A stretch of DNA of 64,000 nucleotides from Bartonella tamiae Th239 (GCF_000278275.1 NZ_JH725147.1:1104849-1168848); one strand, 5' to 3'; shown: positions 1 to 8,730, counted from the first letter of the stretch. The notes: generated by a model not told the origin, from the letters alone. Program-made: numbers and translations.

Positions 1-1
1 G

Positions 2-82
2 CCAAATTATGCAGAAGCGCGTTCTGCTTTAGCAAAACAAATGGGTTTAGGACGTAAAAGCGAAAAGAAAAAAGGTAAATAA
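2..82 (+). CDS. mucR: MucR/Ros family transcriptional regulator, C-terminal end (partial)
   Basis: The open frame enters from the left edge and ends at TAA 80-82. It encodes a tail of the form PNYAEARSALAKQMGLGRK followed by a lysine-rich end. That tail is the conserved C-terminus of MucR/Ros zinc-finger regulators, which in rhizobia and Brucella control exopolysaccharide, motility and cell-cycle genes. The zinc-finger region lies outside the window. The following sufE and DUF5330 genes on the opposite strand match the usual order in this bacterial order, which supports the call. The fragment is short, so the family assignment rests on the tail motif plus context. Confidence 0.72.
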   Translation, partial: PNYAEARSALAKQMGLGRKSEKKKGK

Positions 83-84
83 AT

Positions 85-113
85 AAAATGCATTTGCGGG
101 GGGAATGCGTTTT
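85..113. terminator. Hairpin between convergent mucR and sufE
   Basis: A 10-base arm at 85-94 pairs with 104-113 (one G-U pair) around a G-rich 9-base loop. The arms are rich in A and T at their outer ends, so either strand gives a short U run. It sits three bases after the mucR stop and 26 bases before the sufE stop, as expected for a shared bidirectional terminator. Confidence 0.55.
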
Positions 114-138
114 ACTCCTCTTTGAAAGCTTTTACATC

Positions 139-546
139 TTATGCCGCTTCTGAACGTATGCGAGCGATCATGGATTTAAGACCATTTGAGCGTTGCGGGG
201 TTAAATTTTCTTCAAGACCTAGATCTTTAAGAAGACTTTCACTATCACTTTTAATGATTTCTGATGCTTTTTTACCTGAATAAAATGCGATTAAAATATA
301 TACGAGACCACGTACAATATGGGCATCAGAGTCTCCTTGGAATGTTAGGATAGGATCACTTCCTTCCCCCTTTTTGGTTGTGAGCCAAACCTGACTAACA
401 CAGCCTAGTATTTTATTTTTTTCTGTGCGCAAATTTTCTGGAAAATCTGGCAATTCTCTTCCAAGTTCAATAACATAACGATATCGATCTTCCCAATCAT
501 CAAGAAGAGCAAAACTGTCTTTAATATCTTCTATACTATCGCTCAT
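139..546 (-). CDS. sufE: SufE family Fe-S cluster assembly sulfur acceptor
   Basis: This 135-residue protein matches the SufE fold. It has the N-terminal helix ending in DDWEDRYRYVIELG and the sulfur-accepting cysteine in KILGCVSQVW (Cys49 from this start). SufE takes persulfide sulfur from the cysteine desulfurase SufS and passes it to the SufBCD scaffold in the cytoplasm. I chose the ATG at 546 because homologs begin a few residues before the DxxxxFxxLDDWEDRY segment; an in-frame ATG three codons upstream (555) is possible. The rest of the suf operon is not in the window, as is common for this stand-alone gene in the order. Confidence 0.9.
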   Translation of the reverse strand: MSDSIEDIKDSFALLDDWEDRYRYVIELGRELPDFPENLRTEKNKILGCVSQVWLTTKKGEGSDPILTFQGDSDAHIVRGLVYILIAFYSGKKASEIIKSDSESLLKDLGLEENLTPQRSNGLKSMIARIRSEAA

Positions 547-555
547 TCTTACCAT

Positions 556-879
556 TTCTCTTAATGTATTAAATATGTTTATTTGCTTTTACGTGTTGAA
601 TAATTCACGTTTTATATGTTTTCATGTTTTATATGTTATTGAGAAGTGGTTTTGAATGCAAGAATAATGCTTAACCACTTTTTATTATAAAACATATTTC
701 ATATATTTTTCAATATTTTTAAAACTAAGATTCTTAATCAAAGGGATAAAGTCATCATTTTTGTATTGAGAAGCATCATTATAATCGTTTATTTTTTTTA
801 AAAAACAAAGAATGATAATTTAAAAGATATTAAATCATCAAATGATTTTTTTTTCAAATAATTCAATAAACCGACAGTT
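556..879. other. Intergenic stretch, 324 bases, AT-rich
   Basis: No convincing gene was found. It holds a tandem-like repeat, in which the 12-base unit GTTTTATATGTT occurs twice near 609 and 627. It also holds a hairpin with a T-rich tail at 644-686, listed separately. Short open frames here have no recognisable similarity. Confidence 0.5.
644..686 (+). terminator. Terminator-like hairpin in the sufE/DUF5330 gap
   Basis: AAGTGGTT (644-651) is the exact complement of AACCACTT (673-680), and a smaller inner stem (GCA/TGC) is possible. Five T follow directly on the plus strand. No plus-strand gene precedes it, so it could end a small unannotated plus-strand RNA, or it could be a chance structure. 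Confidence 0.35.
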
Positions 880-1287
880 TTAATATTCTTCTTGAGAAGA
901 TTGTGATGCTGCATCATGGTTGATGTTTTGATTATTTTGATGAGATGAGGAGAGAAAACTGCTATCGATAGTGTGTGGTTCAACAGATGGATTTGCATCT
1001 TCTTTTGCAATAGTGCTTCCAATATAATCATAAGCAATTTTTGCACCATCTTTGGCGCGTGCGCTTAATGATCCCAAAAATGTTTTTCCCGTCTCACATG
1101 TTGTTGCATTTCGATCACAAAACCCACCCAAATCCGATAGTGTATCTTTTAGCGCAATAAAAGCACTTATAGGATTTGTTGATTGTGCTTGATTTGTCAT
1201 ATCTGATGGAGTTTTAGGTCCAAAAAATGAAATGACAATCAGCAATAAAGCAATAAAAAAGGCCGATTTAAATAAAAAACGTATCAT
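880..1287 (-). CDS. DUF5330 family membrane-anchored protein
   Basis: This 135-residue protein has one N-terminal membrane segment (about residues 5-25, FLFKSAFFIALLLIVISFFG). A periplasmic part follows with two cysteines spaced as in CDRNATTCETGK, then a low-complexity Ser/Asn/Gln tail. The pattern and its position beside sufE and mucR match the DUF5330 family of Hyphomicrobiales, whose function is unknown. The two cysteines may form a disulfide. I placed the start at the ATG 1287, directly before the membrane helix; an ATG five codons upstream lacks a ribosome binding site. The C-terminal tail looks poorly conserved. Confidence 0.75.
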   Translation of the reverse strand: MIRFLFKSAFFIALLLIVISFFGPKTPSDMTNQAQSTNPISAFIALKDTLSDLGGFCDRNATTCETGKTFLGSLSARAKDGAKIAYDYIGSTIAKEDANPSVEPHTIDSSFLSSSHQNNQNINHDAASQSSQEEY

Positions 1288-1600
1288 AACTATCCAATGC
1301 ATAAGGAGTACACATTTTATAATCTTCTCTTTAAGAGAAATTCATTGACAAAAGATTGATAAAATTTTTTTTAAATTTTCTTTTGTTTCCTTAGTCTTTG
1401 TTAACCATAGAAGCAAAGTTAGATCTTTTTTAAAAACAGTTTAAGCGTTATTATCTTTTCGTTAAAATCTTCCCTTCAAGGATATTTCATCAATATCAAG
1501 AGAAAATCACTCTATGGTCGTTTGTGTGTCTATATGATGACTTATAACGATTTTGGTGCTGTTTAAATATTATGAATTGCTGATAGAAAGCTTATATAGA
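1288..1600. promoter_or_regulatory. Divergent upstream region with a CtrA-type half site
   Basis: This gap separates the DUF5330 gene from the histidine kinase gene. TTAACCAT at 1401-1408 matches the short CtrA-type motif known from alphaproteobacterial cell-cycle promoters. In DNA this AT-rich the match could be chance. No gene was found in the gap. Confidence 0.25.
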
Positions 1601-2695
1601 ATGGAAACCTTGCAAACCAAACTTATGGTCAATGGTCATGGTATTATCTTAAAAGAAACGGATCCAACGCATTTTCTTGGACATTTAAAAAAACATGATC
1701 AGTTGTCTGATTTTACTCATATTGCAGATCGCATCACGCTCATGTCATTTTTTGCTGATTTGCGAGAAAAAGGACACGCAATACCGATTACAATTCGAAT
1801 AAATTGTTTAGATAAGGTGCAGTTTTTTAATGTAAGATTAGCGTGTCAAACAATAAAAAATAAGTCTTATACGAACAATTCTTTTTATGATTTAGAGTGC
1901 GAAACAGACAGTCAAAATCTCTTTATACAACCAATGAATCACGTTCCTGATGTGGCTTATACCGCTCATGAAATGCGCACACCTTTAAATGCAATTTTAG
2001 GATTTGTAGGACTTTTGGAGCACACATCTACGAACGATAAAAATGAGTTACGTCAGACTCATTATATAGAAATGATTAAGGAAGCAGGTTTGCATCTTCT
2101 TGATCTTGTTGACCGCACCTTGTCGGATGCAAATAAAGATATTAGCGATCCAAAAGGCGCTGTTTCTTCTATCGCAACAATTCTTGATCAGGCAGTGCAT
2201 TTGACCACGCCCTTACATGGTGGGCGAACTATAAACTTACAACAATGTGACAAACAGATCAGCTGTCGTATTGATGCGTTATCTTTGCGCCAAATTTGTT
2301 TTAATCTAATTTCAAATGCCATTAAATATAGCGCAGATAATGGTATTATTGATATTTCGATTAATATGAAAGAAAATGGATATTGTCAGTTTACTGTTGA
2401 AGATAATGGCGTTGGCATGTCTGATCAGGATTTACAAAAATTAGGTCATCCTTTTTATCGTTCACTTGATGCCACTGCCTGCGGTATTGAAGGCACGGGT
2501 CTTGGGTTAAATAGTGTTTTTCGTCAAGTTGAAAACGCGCAAGGTTTTATTTTTGTTGATAGCCAAAAAGGACAGGGAACACAGGTTCAGATCTTATTGC
2601 CAACAACAGAGCTTGAGCTTTCACATTTAATGATGAGCCATAGTGATGTAGCTTGTGAAGCGAAAGCCAATCTTAAATTTGCAAACATGATATAA
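1601..2695 (+). CDS. Cytoplasmic sensor histidine kinase
   Basis: This 364-residue kinase has a poorly conserved N-terminal sensor region (about 1-115). A HisKA domain follows with the phospho-accepting His in AHEMRTPLNAILG (about residue 123), then a HATPase domain with N box (NLISNAIKYS), G1 (DNGVGMS) and G2 (GTGLGL). There is no membrane segment or signal peptide, so it should sense an internal cue. The ATG at 1601 was chosen; an in-frame TTG at 1553 would add 16 residues but lacks a ribosome binding site. It lies three bases upstream of the peptidoglycan-binding gene, so the two are likely co-transcribed. No response regulator is adjacent, which makes it an orphan kinase. Confidence 0.88.
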   Translation: METLQTKLMVNGHGIILKETDPTHFLGHLKKHDQLSDFTHIADRITLMSFFADLREKGHAIPITIRINCLDKVQFFNVRLACQTIKNKSYTNNSFYDLECETDSQNLFIQPMNHVPDVAYTAHEMRTPLNAILGFVGLLEHTSTNDKNELRQTHYIEMIKEAGLHLLDLVDRTLSDANKDISDPKGAVSSIATILDQAVHLTTPLHGGRTINLQQCDKQISCRIDALSLRQICFNLISNAIKYSADNGIIDISINMKENGYCQFTVEDNGVGMSDQDLQKLGHPFYRSLDATACGIEGTGLGLNSVFRQVENAQGFIFVDSQKGQGTQVQILLPTTELELSHLMMSHSDVACEAKANLKFANMI

Positions 2696-2698
2696 AAT

Positions 2699-3676
2699 AT
2701 GACAAAAAGAAGAAAAACAAATAGAAGACAGCAAAAAAAACGTCAAACTATTCTAGTTGCGCTTATGCTCTCTATAGGAAAAGTCTTTGGCTGGGTTTTT
2801 CGTTGTCTATTTTATTATTCACGCAAAAATCCCTTATTAATGGGGGGGTATTTTCTGTTTTTGGTTGGTTTTAGTTTGATTGGATTTAATGCCATTTTTG
2901 ATCAAACATCTGTACATCATGGTGTTTTTATTAAGACACGTCCAAATGCAGATATAAATCTCGAAAATGCACAGAAGAAAAAAATCGTTACGGTTTTTCC
3001 TGATAACCCTCCTTCTGTTATTGTTCCTGAAAAACCTGATGAAGATCTCGCGACTGTTTCTGTGCAAAAAATAGCTCAGAATGATCAGGTCAATTATGGT
3101 GAACTTGGCAAGACATTGTTAGATGCGCAAAAAACGCTCACCAGTTTAGGGCTTTATGATGGTCCAATTGATGGGTTGGATGGTCCGAAAACAAAGCGTG
3201 CACTTGCTACTTGGAGACAAGGTAAACAAGAAAAGCAGGATACACAATCACATCAGTCTGCTTCGTCCCAAATAAAAGATGATATTGCAGCTTTGATTGC
3301 CGAAGGTTCACCAGATCAGACGATATCAAAAAAAACGCAAAAAAACGATACAGATTTTGATGAAATCGTGACGCGTTCTTTACCAGATGAAATAAAAGAA
3401 ACACATGTAAAAAATGCTTACAAAATTGAAACCTCTTCATCTTCAGAACAAAGTCATGAAGTTGAAGATCATTATAAGGCAGACACGACTGATATCTTGC
3501 GTGTGCAGGCTGCATTGCGTGCATTTGGCAATAATAATGTTGAAGTCACGGGTAAGGAAGATCAACGTACTAAAGAGGCCTTAAGTGATTTTCAAAAGAT
3601 GTTCAGCCTCTCAATTACTGGTAAAATTAACAAAGAGGTTCTTGATAAAATGAAGGATGTCGGTCTGTTTGGGTAA
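2699..3676 (+). CDS. Membrane-anchored peptidoglycan-binding-domain protein
   Basis: This 325-residue protein has a very basic N-terminus and a membrane segment (about residues 48-65). Two peptidoglycan-binding (PG_binding_1) repeats follow: about 138-172, containing LYDGPIDGLDGPKTKRAL, and about 262-322, containing DQRTKEALSDFQKMF and ending in LDKMKDVGLFG. A charged, low-complexity linker joins them. The topology places the repeats in the periplasm, where they could bind cell-wall glycan or peptide. It follows the histidine kinase gene after three bases and precedes a DUF1491 gene, an order seen in related genomes. No enzymatic domain is visible. Confidence 0.82.
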   Translation: MTKRRKTNRRQQKKRQTILVALMLSIGKVFGWVFRCLFYYSRKNPLLMGGYFLFLVGFSLIGFNAIFDQTSVHHGVFIKTRPNADINLENAQKKKIVTVFPDNPPSVIVPEKPDEDLATVSVQKIAQNDQVNYGELGKTLLDAQKTLTSLGLYDGPIDGLDGPKTKRALATWRQGKQEKQDTQSHQSASSQIKDDIAALIAEGSPDQTISKKTQKNDTDFDEIVTRSLPDEIKETHVKNAYKIETSSSSEQSHEVEDHYKADTTDILRVQAALRAFGNNNVEVTGKEDQRTKEALSDFQKMFSLSITGKINKEVLDKMKDVGLFG

Positions 3677-3776
3677 GTAAAATAAAAACTTTTACTTTAT
3701 TCCTTTTAATTCAAGCTGTCATTGAACATCAGTTTTCATAAATTCATGGATTTTTACAAAGTTTTAGGGTTACAAT

Positions 3777-4133
3777 ATGCGCTTAACGTCTGATTTTTGG
3801 TGTTCGGCTTTTATGCGTCAAATACGCGCAGAAGGTGGTTTTGCTTATCTTACGCGTCGTGGTTCACAAGAGGCTGGAGCTATATTTATTCTTTTTCGCC
3901 GTAACGATGGATTTATTGATCTTTATGCGCCTGCACCGCAAAGCGCTTATCAGGGAGATCAAAATTATGATGACAGGCAATTTATGTCTGTGTTGCTTTC
4001 TAGCAAAGAAGACGTAGTTGTTGATAAGCTTGAAAAAGAATTACGCTTTGATCCCGATTTATGGCTTGTGGAAGTGGAAAATTATAATTCAAATACATTG
4101 CCACATTTCGTTCATGTCTTAAATCTTGAATAG
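3777..4133 (+). CDS. DUF1491 family protein
   Basis: This 118-residue protein begins MRLTSDFWCSAFMRQ and contains GAIFILFRR, both typical of DUF1491, a small alphaproteobacterial family with no assigned function. There is no signal peptide or membrane segment, so it is probably cytoplasmic. It comes about 100 bases after the peptidoglycan-binding gene on the same strand. Length and start agree with the family. It ends 14 bases before the convergent DUF1254 gene. Confidence 0.8.
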   Translation: MRLTSDFWCSAFMRQIRAEGGFAYLTRRGSQEAGAIFILFRRNDGFIDLYAPAPQSAYQGDQNYDDRQFMSVLLSSKEDVVVDKLEKELRFDPDLWLVEVENYNSNTLPHFVHVLNLE

Positions 4134-4147
4134 TCTTCTTAAAATGC

Positions 4148-4681
4148 TTAATAAACAATGGATTTGCAACTGGTTTGAGCAAAAAAAGCCTTGATGGAAG
4201 GATCGATATCAGGATCAAAACTTCGTAAAAGAACAAATCCTTTTTGTATATTCTGATGAACAAAAATTGAATTTGATAACTCATCTTGCGCGGTTTGTTT
4301 TATTTCCAAAAGTTGAGTGGATGTTGCAATAACAAGATCAAGCAGACCATTGGCACTTGCTGCATCATTCATACTGTAAAGATTGTTACCTGATTCATTA
4401 TAAATTGATAAAGACCAAAAGGGTGTCTTTACTTGGGATTGTATGTGGACAGGATTTTTATTCAAATCGAAGTGACAAGATGCTACATGAAATAGTGGAT
4501 CATTGGTTAATCTTATAGGGTTTTGCTTATCAAGCTCGACAAAGCGATACGGTGGGGCATTTTCTATCAAGCGTTGCCACGCTTTATTGGGCGTTACGTA
4601 CGGAATTAATAATAAAACACAAATATGTACAATAACGGCGCCTATAAAACTGACCAATGATATGTACATAATTCTATTCAC
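4148..4681 (-). CDS. DUF1254 family membrane protein
   Basis: This 177-residue protein has an N-terminal membrane helix (about residues 6-28) and a single extracytoplasmic domain with WSLSIYNESGNNLYSMND. That matches the short rhizobial DUF1254 proteins that pair with DUF1214 proteins. Its start overlaps the end of the upstream DUF1214 gene by eight bases, which indicates translational coupling. Function is unknown. Larger relatives carry DUF1254 and DUF1214 in one chain, so the two proteins here may work as a complex at the periplasmic face. The constant neighbour, a class A penicillin-binding protein, hints at an envelope role, but that is inference. Confidence 0.75.
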   Translation of the reverse strand: MNRIMYISLVSFIGAVIVHICVLLLIPYVTPNKAWQRLIENAPPYRFVELDKQNPIRLTNDPLFHVASCHFDLNKNPVHIQSQVKTPFWSLSIYNESGNNLYSMNDAASANGLLDLVIATSTQLLEIKQTAQDELSNSIFVHQNIQKGFVLLRSFDPDIDPSIKAFFAQTSCKSIVY

Positions 4682-5273
4682 AACCTTTTTCTCCTGTTAA
4701 AACAAGATCAACACTAGGCATTTTCAATGCGTTTAAGGGAGTGTTGGTAAGAATTTGCGTGTCATAAAGTGTCAGAATGAGACCATATTTCATGTCTTTA
4801 AAAGAGGTGGCAAGCCAATTATAGGGCTGAGCATTGGGAGATATTGAAATTGATAAGTTTTCATCTTGTCTAAAGATTATGTTATTGCTGTGAAGAGAAA
4901 ATGGTAATAGCTCATCGATTTTTAAGGGATAAAAGGTCTCATTAACCGTGTACAGCGTGAAAAGTCTTGCTTCTGGAAGTAATCCATAAAGACGATAAGT
5001 GCAGTGACTTTTGAGTGGTCGATTGTTTGAATCATTCCATAATTGAAATGCCAATCCTTCTGTTTGACCAAGTGAAACTATACCATTTTTTGCAAAACGC
5101 GCTCGGCTATATGGCTCGTCTTGCTCTGTTCCAGCTTTAGGGTAAGCACTCCATTGGCCAATTTTAAAATGACCAAAGCCTTCAAAATGTTTTAATATAT
5201 AATCAACGCTCCATGCACCTCCGCTTAAAGTAATGCATATAATAATTAATATTGACAAAACTGTGCGAACCAT
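4674..5273 (-). CDS. DUF1214 family exported protein
   Basis: This 199-residue protein has an N-terminal hydrophobic segment (about residues 5-25) that could be a signal anchor. The domain contains HFKIGQWSAYPKAGTEQDEPYSRA and later NWLATSFKDMKYGLILTLY, where the family usually carries a W-x-P motif near the C-terminus. That fits DUF1214. The first ATG is used. It lies 14 bases after the penicillin-binding protein gene and overlaps the DUF1254 gene, so the three genes form one minus-strand operon. No catalytic residues can be named. Confidence 0.75.
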   Translation of the reverse strand: MVRTVLSILIIICITLSGGAWSVDYILKHFEGFGHFKIGQWSAYPKAGTEQDEPYSRARFAKNGIVSLGQTEGLAFQLWNDSNNRPLKSHCTYRLYGLLPEARLFTLYTVNETFYPLKIDELLPFSLHSNNIIFRQDENLSISISPNAQPYNWLATSFKDMKYGLILTLYDTQILTNTPLNALKMPSVDLVLTGEKGCE

Positions 5274-5287
5274 TTTACGACAGCCCT

Positions 5288-7462
5288 TTAGTGCATAATT
5301 GGTGTTGTCGTTGAAACAATATGAGAGGGTGTAGGATCAGTTAAAGAAGGTGCATTTTCAAAGGCATTGAGAATTTTCTTCATCATAAGAGTGGAAGATC
5401 GAGATAATGTAGCAGGGATTTCGGACTCTAAATGATAATTTTTTTGCTCGATTATGCTTTTTTGTTTTTTAGTAAAAACAGAATTTTCAACACCAAATAA
5501 AGGTTTTGGGACTGTGTTATCGTGGGCATAAAGCATCATGCGTTGCCACATCATGGCAGGAACAACACCCCCAAAGGCTCTGTTCATAGGAGAAAAATCA
5601 TCATTTCCCATCCAGACAGCGCCAGTATAATTTCCTGTATATCCAACAAACCACGCATCACGATGTTCTTGTGAGGTTCCTGTTTTTCCAGCAACAGCAT
5701 TCATAGGAAGTTGAGCGCGTTTTCCAGAACCGCGTGTGGTGACGCCAACCAACATTTGATTCATATAAGCAGCAGATTGTTCACTTAAAGCACGATGGGG
5801 TTTTTCTCCATCGCGCAAGAAATCCCAGATAAGTCGTCCCTGTGCCGTAAATATTTGTGTAAATCCATGTCGATTGCCTGCCATGCCGCCATTAGCAAAA
5901 ACATTGAAACCTGTCGCTTGATCAAGTGGTGTCATATTTGATGTGCCAAGAACCATTGTTTTGTGTGAAAAAATATCAGCATTAATGCCCATATTTTTTA
6001 TTAAATCTCTTATGGGTTGTGTATCTTTATGAAGATTTTGATAGGTCAGTCTGACAGGTACAGTATTGATAGAGAATGCCAAAGCAGTAGCAAGATCGAC
6101 ATTTCCGCGATAGCGTCCAGAATTGTTTCGTGGTGACCATCCACCCCAATTGATTGGGGCGTCAGAAATAATTGTTTTTGGTGTCAGTCCTTGTTCCATG
6201 GCGACGGCATAAACATAAGGTTTAAAAGAGGAACCAGGTTGACGTCCGCTTTGCGTTGCGCGATTAAATTGACTTTCTAAATAATCTTTTCCCCCAACGA
6301 TAGCACGTACTGAACCATCATTATCAATAATAACAGCTGCAGCTTGGCTGACGCGATATTGTGCTCCATAAGCCCGCAAATGGTAAGCAATGGATTCTTC
6401 TGCGGCTTTTTGAATGCCAAAATCTAAAGTTGTGCGGACTGTCAAATTACGGCTAGGTAGTTGGTTTTCTAATTTTTTAACTTCATCAAACGCCCAATCA
6501 AGAAAATAGTTTGGCTGATCGTCGTGAAGCGCTGTGATAACATTGGCTGGTTCACGCCGTGCTTTGATAACTTGACCTTCACTCATCATGTTATTGTCAA
6601 CAAGATTAGAAAGAACAACATTGGCTCTTGCTCGTGCTGCAGGCAGATTGATATGAGGCGCATATTTGCCCGGTGCTTTAAACAACCCTGCAAGCATTGC
6701 AGCTTCAGCAAGTGAAACCTGTCTTATATCTTTACCAAAATAAAATTTTGAGGCCGTCGAAATACCAAATGCTCCTCCTCCCATATAGGCCCTATCAAGA
6801 TAAAGCTGTAAAATTTGTTTTTTAGTAAGATTGGCTTCAAGCCACAAAGCAAGATAAGCTTCTTTAATTTTACGTGAAATTGTTCGTTCATTGTTTAAAA
6901 ATAAATTTTTTGCCAATTGCTGGGTAAGTGTTGATCCACCTTGGACAACACCATTGGCTCGGATATTTTGCTGTAATGCTCTTGAAAGTCCATAAAAATC
7001 AATTCCCCAATGATCAAAAAAACGACGATCTTCAGTCGCAAGAACGGCTTTAATGAGATAGTCTGGCATGTCTTCAATGGGGACGGTTTCTCCACGAACT
7101 GTTCCACGGCTTCCGATTGGATTTCCTTGTCGATCCAAAAAATTGACAGCAAAATCACGTGGCGCAAGCCAATCGTTTTTTGTCAGATCAAAAACAGGAA
7201 TGCCAATAATTGTAAAAAGAGTAAATCCTATAAGGCCGAGTGTTAAACTTTCATCAACAATTTCGACAAAAAAACGTTTCCAACCTGTTAAATGTAAGCG
7301 ACGAGATAAAAAAGTAATATTGAGCCACAATAATGAGATGGATGTTTTAAATTGATAAAGCGAACTATCTATCCATGCATCGATGTCAATGAAGAGTGAG
7401 CTTTTGAAACGCTTTTTCTTTTTCTTATATGTTTTTCTTCCTAAGCCTAACATATGTCTCAA
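5288..7462 (-). CDS. Class A penicillin-binding protein (transglycosylase/transpeptidase)
   Basis: This 724-residue bifunctional cell-wall synthase has a basic cytoplasmic tail and a membrane helix (about 70-90). The GT51 glycosyltransferase domain has the catalytic Glu in ATEDRRFFDHWG (Glu144) and the GGSTLTQQLAKNLFL motif. The transpeptidase domain has SSFK (active-site Ser411), SxN in SINTVPVRL, and KTGTS. It polymerises lipid II and cross-links peptides on the outer face of the inner membrane. All catalytic motifs are intact. The short lysine-rich N-terminus and the co-transcribed DUF1214/DUF1254 genes match a second class A PBP typical of Hyphomicrobiales rather than the canonical MrcA, so no gene symbol is given. 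Confidence 0.92.
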   Translation of the reverse strand: MRHMLGLGRKTYKKKKKRFKSSLFIDIDAWIDSSLYQFKTSISLLWLNITFLSRRLHLTGWKRFFVEIVDESLTLGLIGFTLFTIIGIPVFDLTKNDWLAPRDFAVNFLDRQGNPIGSRGTVRGETVPIEDMPDYLIKAVLATEDRRFFDHWGIDFYGLSRALQQNIRANGVVQGGSTLTQQLAKNLFLNNERTISRKIKEAYLALWLEANLTKKQILQLYLDRAYMGGGAFGISTASKFYFGKDIRQVSLAEAAMLAGLFKAPGKYAPHINLPAARARANVVLSNLVDNNMMSEGQVIKARREPANVITALHDDQPNYFLDWAFDEVKKLENQLPSRNLTVRTTLDFGIQKAAEESIAYHLRAYGAQYRVSQAAAVIIDNDGSVRAIVGGKDYLESQFNRATQSGRQPGSSFKPYVYAVAMEQGLTPKTIISDAPINWGGWSPRNNSGRYRGNVDLATALAFSINTVPVRLTYQNLHKDTQPIRDLIKNMGINADIFSHKTMVLGTSNMTPLDQATGFNVFANGGMAGNRHGFTQIFTAQGRLIWDFLRDGEKPHRALSEQSAAYMNQMLVGVTTRGSGKRAQLPMNAVAGKTGTSQEHRDAWFVGYTGNYTGAVWMGNDDFSPMNRAFGGVVPAMMWQRMMLYAHDNTVPKPLFGVENSVFTKKQKSIIEQKNYHLESEIPATLSRSSTLMMKKILNAFENAPSLTDPTPSHIVSTTTPIMH

Positions 7463-7695
7463 TCCAGATATTGAACCCGATTTTTTTATGAAGCGTATTT
7501 CTCAACGATCCGTTTATTGATGTTTGCATTCTTCGGTTTTATCTTCAAAGAAAATAACGTTTATGACATGTCTTACACTGAATACTGAACTAGCACATCA
7601 AAGGAATGAAATCTTGGTTAAATTCCTATTAGAGATTTAGAATAGGAATGATAAGCAAACAAAAATAAAATTTTTAATTATCTTGAAAAGAGGCC

Positions 7696-7723
7696 TTGAT
7701 AGTCCCTATTTATTTCATAAAAT
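7696..7723 (+). promoter_or_regulatory. Candidate sigma-70 promoter for the feuN-feuP-feuQ operon
   Basis: TTGATA (7696-7701) and TAAAAT (7718-7723) are separated by 16 bases, close to the housekeeping consensus. They lie 38 bases before the feuN start. AT-rich DNA gives many such matches, so this is a candidate only. The rest of the 298-base gap from 7463 shows no gene. Confidence 0.4.
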
Positions 7724-7760
7724 TTGTTCATATTCTATTCAGATATGATCAGTTATAAAG

Positions 7761-8024
7761 ATGAGTATGATGAAAAAAATGTTCAATTTAAAAATACTGG
7801 CTATTATTTCTTTGCTTACCGTAAGTTTATTAGGAGCGACTGGCGTATTGGCAGCTGACTGTGCTGAGGTTGGTAAACGCGTTGCTGAAGAGCAAGCAGG
7901 TCGGCTTGCGCGCTCAACGCCGGTTGTTCAAAATGGTCAAAATATGTGCGTTGTTGTCGTCATTGTGCCTGCAAGTAATGGCGAAAAACCACGTCGTGTT
8001 GAAGTTGCTGTACCTGCAAAATAA
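7761..8024 (+). CDS. feuN: Small exported protein, FeuN-like modulator of FeuQ
   Basis: This 87-residue protein has a signal peptide (about 1-31, ending GATGVLA) and a small mature part. Two cysteines (ADCAEVG and QNMCVVVV) probably form a periplasmic disulfide. In Sinorhizobium, FeuN is a small periplasmic protein encoded just upstream of feuP-feuQ that restrains the FeuQ kinase. The size, export signal and position 21 bases before the response regulator gene fit that role here. The assignment rests on context and architecture more than on sequence identity. Alternative starts at ATG 7767 or 7770 change only the n-region of the signal. Confidence 0.68.
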   Translation: MSMMKKMFNLKILAIISLLTVSLLGATGVLAADCAEVGKRVAEEQAGRLARSTPVVQNGQNMCVVVVIVPASNGEKPRRVEVAVPAK

Positions 8025-8045
8025 GTTAAAAAGAAAACTTCTATC

Positions 8046-8714
8046 ATGCGTATTCTTATTGTGGAAGATGATAAAGAGTTAAACAGACAACTCTTTGTCG
8101 CTCTTTGCAATGCAGACTATGCCGTTGATCAAGCCTATGATGGAGAAGAGGCTTTCTATCTTGGTGACAATGAGCCTTATGATGCGGTTATTCTTGATAT
8201 TGGATTACCACTTATGGATGGGGTCAGTGTGCTTGAAAAATGGCGTAAGGCAGGGCGGAATATGCCAGTCTTAATGTTAACTGCACGTGATCGATGGTCT
8301 GATAAAGTCGCGGGTATTGATGCTGGTGCAGATGATTACGTTGCTAAACCTTTTCATATGGAAGAAGTCATTGCACGCTTGCGTGCTTTAATCAGGCGTT
8401 CTGCGGGATATGCATCAAGTGAATTGATGTGTGGAGATATTTATCTTGATACAAAAACTTCAAAAGTGCGTGTTAAAGGACATTTGGTAAAACTTACCGC
8501 CCTAGAATTTCGTCTTTTATCTTATTTAATGCATCACCGCGATGAAGTTATATCGCGTAGTCACCTTATCGAGCATCTTTATGATCAAAACTTCGATCGC
8601 GACTCAAATGTGATTGAGGTTTTTGTTGGTCGATTACGTAAAAAACTTCAATCCAATTTGATTGAAACAATTCGTGGTATGGGATATCGTCTCAATACGC
8701 CAAAAAGCGTATAA
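8046..8714 (+). CDS. feuP: OmpR-type response regulator, FeuP-like
   Basis: This 222-residue regulator has a receiver domain with the phosphorylation site Asp51 in ILDIGLPLMDG and the conserved Lys in DDYVAKPF. A winged-helix DNA-binding domain (about 125-220) contains ALEFRLLSYLMHHRDEV and ends IRGMGYRLN. It should be phosphorylated by the kinase encoded 16 bases downstream. In rhizobia FeuP controls osmoadaptation and export of cyclic glucans. Which targets it has here cannot be read from the window. Strong conservation and synteny with feuN and feuQ support the name. Confidence 0.85.
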   Translation: MRILIVEDDKELNRQLFVALCNADYAVDQAYDGEEAFYLGDNEPYDAVILDIGLPLMDGVSVLEKWRKAGRNMPVLMLTARDRWSDKVAGIDAGADDYVAKPFHMEEVIARLRALIRRSAGYASSELMCGDIYLDTKTSKVRVKGHLVKLTALEFRLLSYLMHHRDEVISRSHLIEHLYDQNFDRDSNVIEVFVGRLRKKLQSNLIETIRGMGYRLNTPKSV

Positions 8715-8730
8715 AAAGTTATCTTATCTT

